64,000 bases of DNA from Rhodoplanes azumiensis. Its GTDB lineage: Bacteria > Pseudomonadota > Alphaproteobacteria > Rhizobiales > Xanthobacteraceae. The stretch lies in NCBI RefSeq assembly GCF_042682915.1, contig NZ_JBHUIW010000011.1, positions 86,804-150,803 of the forward strand. The letters run 5' to 3'. A program made the translations under genes and the position numbers. This document shows, in pieces, positions 58,902 through 64,000 of this stretch. A model generated the notes under the pieces. That model worked only from the letters and a program-made list of their open reading frames with translations. It made no database searches and had not been told where the DNA came from. Numbering within the stretch: position 1 is the stretch's first letter; every line of letters begins with the position of its first letter.

Positions 58902-59882
58902 ATGTCCAAGCCGAAAGTTCTCGTCACCCGCATGATCCAGCAGGAGAACATCGATCGCCTGCGCGAGCGCTTCGACGTCGAGATCAACCCGGACGACCGC
59001 GCCTACACCAAGGACGAGCTGAAGCAGAAGGTCGCCGGCAAGGATGCCGTGCTGTCGATGCTGACCGACACGATCGACGGCGAGGTGCTGGACGCCGCCG
59101 GGCCGCAGTGCAAGATCGTCGCGAACTTCGCGGTCGGCTACAACAATTTCGACGTCGCCGCGGCGACGCAGCGCGGCGTCATCCTGACCAACACGCCGGG
59201 CGTGCTCGACGACGCCACCGCGACCCACACCATCACGCTGATGCTCGCGATGGCGCGTCGCATCGTCGAGGCCGACAAGTTCGTGCGCGCCGGCAAGTGG
59301 GGCAGCTGGGCGCCGCTGTTCTTCATGGGCCTCGACGTCGACGGCCGCACGCTCGGCCTCGCCGGCGCCGGCCGCATCGGCAAGAACGTCGCCCGCAAGG
59401 CGGCCGCCTTCGGCATGAAGATCCTCTACACCGACGTGAAGCCCGATCCGGATTTCGAGAAAAGCCTCGGGGCGCGGTTCGTCGACAAGGCGACCCTGCT
59501 GGCCGAATCCGACTACGTGACGTTGCACGTGCCGCTGCTGCCGGAGACCCGCCACTGGATCGGCGAGAAGGAGCTCGCCGCCATGAAGCCGACCGCGGTG
59601 CTGATCAACGCGGCGCGCGGGCCGGTGGTCGACGAGAAGGCGCTGGCGCGCGCCCTGAAGGACAAGGTGATCTGGGGCGCCGCCCTCGACGTGCTCGAGA
59701 ACGAGCCTTCGGTCGAGCCCGAGCTCCTCGGCCGCGACAACGTGATCCTCGCGCCGCACATCGCCTCGGCCACGCCGGAGACGCGGATGAACATGGGCCG
59801 CATCGCGGTCGCCAACATCGTCAAGGTGCTGTCGGGCGAAGCCCCCGACACCTGCGTCAATCCCGCGGTGCTGAAGAGTTGA
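58902..59882 (+). CDS. D-2-hydroxyacid dehydrogenase (glycerate/hydroxypyruvate reductase type)
   Basis: A 326-residue NAD(P)-dependent dehydrogenase of the D-isomer family, close to glyoxylate/hydroxypyruvate reductases (GyaR, GhrB). The catalytic residues are Arg in INAARGPVVDE, Glu in ENEPSVEP and His in LAPHIASAT. The nucleotide motif GLAGAGRIGKNVARKA follows. Together with kdgT it suggests uptake and reduction or oxidation of a sugar acid or 2-keto acid, for example tartronate, glycerate or 2-ketogluconate. A family A repeat lies downstream. Confidence 0.92.
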   Translation: MSKPKVLVTRMIQQENIDRLRERFDVEINPDDRAYTKDELKQKVAGKDAVLSMLTDTIDGEVLDAAGPQCKIVANFAVGYNNFDVAAATQRGVILTNTPGVLDDATATHTITLMLAMARRIVEADKFVRAGKWGSWAPLFFMGLDVDGRTLGLAGAGRIGKNVARKAAAFGMKILYTDVKPDPDFEKSLGARFVDKATLLAESDYVTLHVPLLPETRHWIGEKELAAMKPTAVLINAARGPVVDEKALARALKDKVIWGAALDVLENEPSVEPELLGRDNVILAPHIASATPETRMNMGRIAVANIVKVLSGEAPDTCVNPAVLKS

Positions 59883-60201
59883 TACCAACGGCCTCCGGCA
59901 CTGCTCACACCGTCACCTTGAGGTGGCAGCGCGAAGTGCAGGCCTCGAAGGGCGCCGGCCATCGATCTCGGGCTCGCCCGAGATCGACACCATCGAAGCC
60001 AAGTCGGCGACGCCGACTTGGGGGGCCGCATCCTTCGAGGCCCTTCGGAGTTTACACTCGGGCCGCGCGAAGCGCGGACCCGGGTGCCGGGCGGCTCAGG
60101 ATGACGGGTCAAGGCGCAGGGCCGTGGGTATACGGCGCCGTCGGATGTGACGCGAAACCGACGTCCGCTCGTTCATCCGTGGAAGTCGATGCCGGCGAGG
60201 C
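59883..60201. other. Gap between convergent genes with family A repeat
   Basis: About 320 bases, mostly occupied by the dispersed repeat at 59911-60110. No gene or T-tract terminator was seen. Confidence 0.6.
59911..60110. repeat. Dispersed repeat, family A, long copy 2
   Basis: It shares with 18192-18398 the ordered blocks cctcgaagggcg, catcgatctcggg, cccgagatcga, gaagcc, aagtcggc, ccgacttgg, gccgc and tccttcgagg. It ends with the hairpin ggccgcgcgaagcgcgg and ctcaggatgacgggtc. The two copies differ by substitutions and by the sequence between the last two blocks. Confidence 0.82.
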
Positions 60202-60732
60202 TCACGGCCGGCTCCGCGCCGCGGCGGGCTCGGCCTTCGGCTTGTCGTCGGCCGGGACGGCGGCGGTATTGAACGGCACGAAGTCCTGATGCACGCAGCG
60301 GTCGGTGCCGATCGCGGTGCGCCAGTCGATCACCTTCTCCTTCAGGATGAAGAAGGCGTAGTAGACGGCGTGCCGGGCCTCGGGGTCCGAGCGCAGGCAG
60401 ACGATCCAGGCCGGCCCGCCGATGCGCTCGATCCAGCGCGGCTCCGCGATCGCGAGACCGGCCGCGTCGATCGGCGTGCTCGCCTGCTTCATCGCCTCGG
60501 CGACGAGCTTGCGATAGGCCGGCACCGGCTCGGGCGACAGCACCGCGGTCTTCTCGTAGGAGTCGTCGAAGAACGGGCCGCTCAGGCTGCAGCCGGCGAG
60601 CGCGACCCCGAGACCGAGGGCGATCGCGACTGTCCGCCCGCATGACGCCGACGGCGATCGACGGCCGGTGCGTGGTGGGGGCCGGCTCCGTTCGGCCGAT
60701 CGGTCGCGATCCTGCCCGCCACGTCGTGTCAC
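60202..60732 (-). CDS. Putative lipoprotein
   Basis: A protein of about 176 residues with a lipobox (LGVALAGCSLSG), so it should be lipid-modified at the Cys and anchored in a membrane. The remainder, with VPAYRKLVAEAMKQAS, WIVCLRSDPEARHAVYYAFF, ILKEKVIDWRTAIGTDRC, resembles small uncharacterised alphaproteobacterial lipoproteins. The only in-frame start before the signal is a GTG at 60732, which gives an unusually long, Arg-rich n-region. The start is therefore uncertain. Confidence 0.75.
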   Translation of the reverse strand: MTRRGGQDRDRSAERSRPPPRTGRRSPSASCGRTVAIALGLGVALAGCSLSGPFFDDSYEKTAVLSPEPVPAYRKLVAEAMKQASTPIDAAGLAIAEPRWIERIGGPAWIVCLRSDPEARHAVYYAFFILKEKVIDWRTAIGTDRCVHQDFVPFNTAAVPADDKPKAEPAAARSRP

Positions 60733-60869
60733 ACTCGCCTTCACGCCCTTGCCCCGACGATCAACGCCCCGCTTCTCGCCTGCCGGAGACTTGCGTCGAA
60801 TTTGCGATGCAGGGCGACGGTCGGCACGGCGGCCGGCGAGGCTTTCGTTCACGCGCCCGCCGGCACCAC

Positions 60870-61799
60870 TCAGCCGCGCATCAGCGCCGTGACATGCACG
60901 GCGACCGAGCGGGCCAGGCCCTGCAGGTCGTAGCCGCCTTCCAGGAGCGAGACGAGCCGGCCGCCGCAGCAGGTGTCGGCGACGTCCATCATCCGCTTGG
61001 TCACCCAGGTGTAGTCGGGCTCCAGGAGGTTGATGTTGGCGAGCGGGTCGCGCATGTGCGCGTCGAAGCCGGCGGAGAGCACCACGAGGTCGGGCCGAAA
61101 GTCGAGCAGGCGCGGGATGATCACGCTCTCGAACGCCTCCTGGAACTCGTCGCCGCCGTCGCCGGCCCGCAACGGCGCGTTGACGATGGTGCCGTGCTCG
61201 CCCCGCTCGGAGGCGGCCCCGGTGCCGGGATAGAGCGGCATCTCGTGGGTCGAGCAGTACATCACGTTGCGGTCGGCCCACAGGATGTCCTGGGTGCCGT
61301 TGCCGTGATGGACGTCGAAGTCGATGACGGCGACCCGCTCGGCGCCGTGCCGGTCGCGGGCGTGGCGGGCCGCGATCGCGGCGTTGTTGAAGAAGCAGAA
61401 GCCCATCGGCTGGGTGATCTCGGCGTGGTGGCCGGGCGGCCGCATCGCGCAGAAGGCGTTGGCGACCCGTCCCGTCATCACCTCGTCGACGGCCAGCACG
61501 GCGCCGCCGACGGCGCGCAGCGCCGCCTCGTAGGTGCCGGGCGACATCGAGGTGTCGGAATCGAGCTGCACCATGCCCTCGGTCGGCGCCGCCTCACGGA
61601 TCGCGTCGATGTAGTCCTGGGTGTGGCACAGGGCGATGCGGTCGATGGCACAGACCGGTGCCTGGTCGCGGGCGAGCGACTGGAACGCCTCCTGCTCGAG
61701 CACGCGGTCCACCACGCGGATACGGTCGGGCCGCTCGGGATGGCCGAGCGGCGGGATGTGTTCGAGGGCGGCCGGATGGGTGATGTACAGGGTCGTCAT
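60870..61799 (-). CDS. HDAC-family amidohydrolase (acetylpolyamine deacetylase type)
   Basis: A 309-residue zinc enzyme of the histone deacetylase superfamily. It starts TTLYITHPAALEHIPPLGHP and HPERPDRIR as in class II and acetylpolyamine amidohydrolases. Active-site parts are AMRPPGHHAE (His-His dyad), VIDFDVHHGNGTQD (Asp and His metal ligands), SAGFDAH (Asp ligand) and LEGGYD (Tyr). Bacterial members deacetylate polyamines or small metabolites. The start is placed at ATG 61799 because a promoter with its -10 box overlaps the upstream ATG 61829; ATG 61808 is also possible. Confidence 0.93.
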   Translation of the reverse strand: MTTLYITHPAALEHIPPLGHPERPDRIRVVDRVLEQEAFQSLARDQAPVCAIDRIALCHTQDYIDAIREAAPTEGMVQLDSDTSMSPGTYEAALRAVGGAVLAVDEVMTGRVANAFCAMRPPGHHAEITQPMGFCFFNNAAIAARHARDRHGAERVAVIDFDVHHGNGTQDILWADRNVMYCSTHEMPLYPGTGAASERGEHGTIVNAPLRAGDGGDEFQEAFESVIIPRLLDFRPDLVVLSAGFDAHMRDPLANINLLEPDYTWVTKRMMDVADTCCGGRLVSLLEGGYDLQGLARSVAVHVTALMRG

Positions 61800-61827
61800 C
61801 GGATGCATCGGTGATGGAATTTCAACC

Positions 61828-61856
61828 ATATCGCGTCGTCGGCGCCCTGGTGTCAA
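61828..61856 (-). promoter_or_regulatory. Sigma-70-type promoter of the HDAC-family gene
   Basis: On the minus strand TTGACA (61851-61856) is followed after 17 bases by CGATAT (61828-61833). Transcription should begin near 61821, which places ATG 61829 upstream of the transcript and supports the start at 61808 or 61799. Confidence 0.72.
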
Positions 61857-62092
61857 AAGAATCTTCGCGGCGGGCTTGTGCCGGCCGGGCGCGTCGCGGG
61901 TCGACGCGGCGGCGAACCCTCCGCGCCAGTGTCGCGGGTCGGGTGTCGCGGGTCGGGTGTTTGGGGCCGGGCGTCTCGGACACAGGGCCGGAGCGGCGGC
62001 GTCGCGCGACCGCGAATCTGGCGAGACACTGGAACCGCTCTGTTGATCCGGGCCGGGCGGGCACGTATGGTCGCGCCCGCGAAACGCCGCCA

Positions 62093-62167
62093 TGGGGCGT
62101 AGCCAAGTGGTAAGGCAGCGGATTTTGATTCCGCCATTCCCTGGTTCGAATCCAGGCGCCCCAGCCA
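62093..62167 (+). tRNA. tRNA-Gln, anticodon TTG
   Basis: A cloverleaf with acceptor tggggcg / cgcccca, D-loop containing aagtggtaaggc, anticodon loop ttttgat with TTG, T arm ctggttcgaatccag, discriminator G and encoded CCA (62165-62167). It reads CAA and, by wobble, CAG. Confidence 0.95.
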
Positions 62168-62315
62168 GGCCCCTTCAAGTCTTTGAGAACTATGAGGGTC
62201 GTCGCGGCGACGCGCGCGGCGGCGTCGCCGCCTGCGGGGCCGCCGCGCGCCGGCGCGACCTTCGTGTCTCTCCCACGGGAGCGCCGCGGGTTCGGTCGAT
62301 CGGGCGGAAAGCGTC

Positions 62316-63476
62316 TCAGGACCGCTTGTAGCGGTTCGGCACGAAGGGCATCGGCGCGACCCGGACCGGCAGCCGCTTGCCGCGCACGTCGGCGGAGAGC
62401 AGCGTCCCTGCCGCCGCGCACTCCGCCGTGACGTAGCCCATCGCGACCGGCGCGCCGAGGCTCGGCCCGAAGCCGCCCGACGTCACCGCGCCGACCGGGG
62501 CGCCGCCCTCGGCCGGCGCGTAAAGCATCGTGTGGGCGCGGACCGGTGCCCGCCCCTCGGGCAGCAGGCCGACGCGGCGGCGCGCCGTCCCCTCGGCGAG
62601 CTGGCGCAGGATCACGTCGGCACCCGGAAACCCGCCGGCGCGGGGGCCGCCCGTCCGTCGCGACGTCTGGATGCTCCAGGCGAGCCCCGCCTCGATCGGC
62701 GTCGTGTGCGTGTCGAGATCGCTGCCGTAGAGGCAAAGGCCGGCCTCGAGCCGCAGGCTGTCGCGCGCCCCGAGCCCGATCGGCGCGACGTCGGGGTTCT
62801 GGAGCAGCGCCTCGCACAGTGCCTCCGCCTTGGCGGCCGGGACGCTGATCTCGTAGCCGTCCTCGCCCGTGTAGCCGGAACGCGACACCAGGCAGGCTTC
62901 GCCCAGGATCGTCACGGGCTGCGAATCCATGAATTTCATGGCCGCGACCGCGGGGGCGAGCGCGGCGAGCGCCGCCTCCGCCTTCGGCCCCTGCAGGGCG
63001 ATCAGGGCACGGTCGGGCAGGGGCTCCACGGTGCAGCGGTTGCCCAGCGCCGCGCGCAGATGAGCCTCGTCGGCCGCCTTGCAGGCGGCGTTGACGACGA
63101 GAAACAGATGATCGCCCTGGTTGGACACCATCAGGTCGTCGAGGATGCCGCCGGCCGCATCGGTGAACAGCGCATAGCGCTGCCGGCCCGGCGCCAGCGA
63201 CACGATGTCGGCCGGCACCAGCGTCTCCAGCGCGAGCGCGGCGTCCTCGGCCTTTCCCGAGGGGGCCCGCAGCACGATCTGGCCCATGTGGGAGACGTCG
63301 AACAGGCCGGCCTTCTCGCGCGTGTGAAGATGCTCGGTCAGGATGCCGGCCGGGTACTGCACCGGCATGGCGTAGCCGGCGAACGGCACCATGCGGGCAC
63401 CGCGCCGACGATGCAGCGCATCGAGCGGCGTGTGGCGAAGAGCGGACGGGGACGTTTCGGAGGTTGTCTCGGTCAT
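62316..63476 (-). CDS. gcvT: Glycine cleavage system T protein (aminomethyltransferase)
   Basis: A 386-residue enzyme that transfers the aminomethyl carbon of glycine from lipoyl-GcvH to tetrahydrofolate. Landmarks are MVPFAGYAMPVQYPAGILTE, FDVSHMGQI, LIALQGPKAEAALAAL, VSRSGYTGEDGYEI and GARDSLRLEAGLCLYG, with the tetrahydrofolate region near the middle. Length fits the bacterial T protein. No gcvH or gcvP is next to it within the window; the GcvH-like protein at 45991 is distant and differs in context. No glycine riboswitch was recognised upstream. Confidence 0.95.
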   Translation of the reverse strand: MTETTSETSPSALRHTPLDALHRRRGARMVPFAGYAMPVQYPAGILTEHLHTREKAGLFDVSHMGQIVLRAPSGKAEDAALALETLVPADIVSLAPGRQRYALFTDAAGGILDDLMVSNQGDHLFLVVNAACKAADEAHLRAALGNRCTVEPLPDRALIALQGPKAEAALAALAPAVAAMKFMDSQPVTILGEACLVSRSGYTGEDGYEISVPAAKAEALCEALLQNPDVAPIGLGARDSLRLEAGLCLYGSDLDTHTTPIEAGLAWSIQTSRRTGGPRAGGFPGADVILRQLAEGTARRRVGLLPEGRAPVRAHTMLYAPAEGGAPVGAVTSGGFGPSLGAPVAMGYVTAECAAAGTLLSADVRGKRLPVRVAPMPFVPNRYKRS

Positions 63477-63554
63477 TGCGGTCCTGGCGCGGTCTCGGCG
63501 CGGGTCGGACCCTCTGCCGGTGACGCCGATCGGCGCCGCAATGTGGAGAAAGGC

Positions 63555-63584
63555 GGCCGCCGGCGCAAGGGCGCGCCGGCGGCC
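63555..63584 (-). terminator. Long GC hairpin after the RTX protein gene
   Basis: A perfect 12-bp stem (ggccgccggcgc / gcgccggcggcc) with a 6-base loop, followed on the minus strand by gcctttctcc. The short T-run makes it a moderate intrinsic-terminator candidate. Confidence 0.6.
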
Positions 63585-63648
63585 GTGTCTCGGTCGGGCG
63601 GACCGGCCGGGGCGGCCGGCCGGTCCGGATGGTGGTGATCGCTTGGGC

Positions 63649-64000
63649 TCAGACGAAGCGGAAGTCGTCGGCCGTGAGGGCCGAGAGCTGCGCGTTCCAC
63701 AGGGTCAGCGTGGTGTCGGCGTCGATGGCGAAGACGACGTCGTCACCGGCCTGGACGGCCGTGGCCATCGCGGCGGCGTAGTCGGCGAACAGGTCGGTCG
63801 AGAACGCGATCACGTCCTCGCCGGCCGTGAAGCCGTCGACGAAGTCGCGGCCGTAGCCGGCCTTGAACACGAAGGTGTCGTGGCCCTCGCCGCCGATCAG
63901 GATGTCGATCCCGGCGCCGCCGTCGAGCGTGTCGTCACCGGCGCGGCCGTCGAGCAGGTTGTCGCCGGCATTGCCGGTGATCACGTTGCCGAGGCTGTTG
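63649..64000 (-). CDS. RTX calcium-binding repeat protein, C-terminal part
   Basis: The visible 117 residues are the C-terminus of a larger protein whose start lies beyond the right edge. Glycine-rich nonapeptide repeats of the GGxGxDxUx type are visible: NLLDGRAGDDTLDGGAGIDI and LIGGEGHDTFVF, which bind Ca2+. The end (ALTADDFRFV, hydrophobic terminal residues) resembles the type I secretion signal. The product is therefore likely secreted. Its enzymatic or adhesive part is not in the window. Confidence 0.9.
   Translation of the reverse strand, partial: NSLGNVITGNAGDNLLDGRAGDDTLDGGAGIDILIGGEGHDTFVFKAGYGRDFVDGFTAGEDVIAFSTDLFADYAAAMATAVQAGDDVVFAIDADTTLTLWNAQLSALTADDFRFV

Noticed and set aside
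62316..63476. gcvT and the GcvH-like gene as one glycine cleavage system
   Set aside because: They are 16 kb apart, in opposite orientation and separate contexts; gcvP is absent from the window.
63477..63648. Glycine riboswitch upstream of gcvT
   Set aside because: No conserved paired aptamer core was recognisable; the visible structure is the hairpin after the RTX gene.

Overview
The window is high-GC DNA. Its gene content and style point to an alphaproteobacterium of the order Hyphomicrobiales (Rhizobiales): Omp31-like porins, RpoH, TRAP transporters, a DUF6476-like partner of rluD, the serC-serA arrangement, TTAA-N7-TTAAC motifs that look like CtrA sites, and short palindromic intergenic repeats of the kind common in that order. 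The genus cannot be fixed from sequence alone. No phage, insertion sequence or CRISPR array was seen.

Layout. 1-6.9 kb: a sensor kinase with its response regulator (cut by the left edge), a Uma2-type protein, a lytic transglycosylase, small proteins, and a RuBisCO-like protein joined directly to a YjbQ protein. 7-11.1 kb: membrane subunits of a sodium-pumping decarboxylase without a carboxyltransferase, then an acetate-type symporter with its DUF485 partner. 11.6-17.9 kb: serC-serA, two outer-membrane beta-barrels and an LTXXQ protein. 18.6-25.1 kb: a pyrimidine-type operon (pyrK, pyrD, M20 amidohydrolase, pyrE, HAD phosphatase) with a clear promoter, and small hypotheticals. 25.6-29.6 kb: a dctPQM TRAP operon with a strong promoter and an XRE regulator.

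29.6-46.4 kb is a selenium island. On the minus strand run tlpA-like, transglutaminase, tusA, cysteine desulfurase and selD. On the plus strand run a selenocysteine-containing formate dehydrogenase (fdnGHI, in-frame UGA plus SECIS hairpin), fdhE, selA, a Sel1-repeat gene, selB, selC (tRNA-Sec), an unrecognised 157-residue gene, a DsrE-family gene and a GcvH-like gene that keeps a lysine at the lipoylation site. The selB frame reads through the whole tRNA-Sec gene and couples to the next gene. The sulfur-carrier-like genes (TusA, DsrE, GcvH-like) around the Sec machinery suggest a selenium or sulfur relay; this is the best candidate for an undescribed system here.

46.5-64 kb: an esterase, AraC regulator, chemotaxis receptor, BMP-type binding protein, rpoH, rluD, tRNA-Glu, a dienelactone-hydrolase-like protein, a kdgT / GlcG-like / hydroxyacid dehydrogenase operon, a lipoprotein, an HDAC-family amidohydrolase, tRNA-Gln, gcvT, and the C-terminus of an RTX protein cut by the right edge. 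Genes are tightly packed on both strands; intergenic repeats occupy several of the longer gaps.
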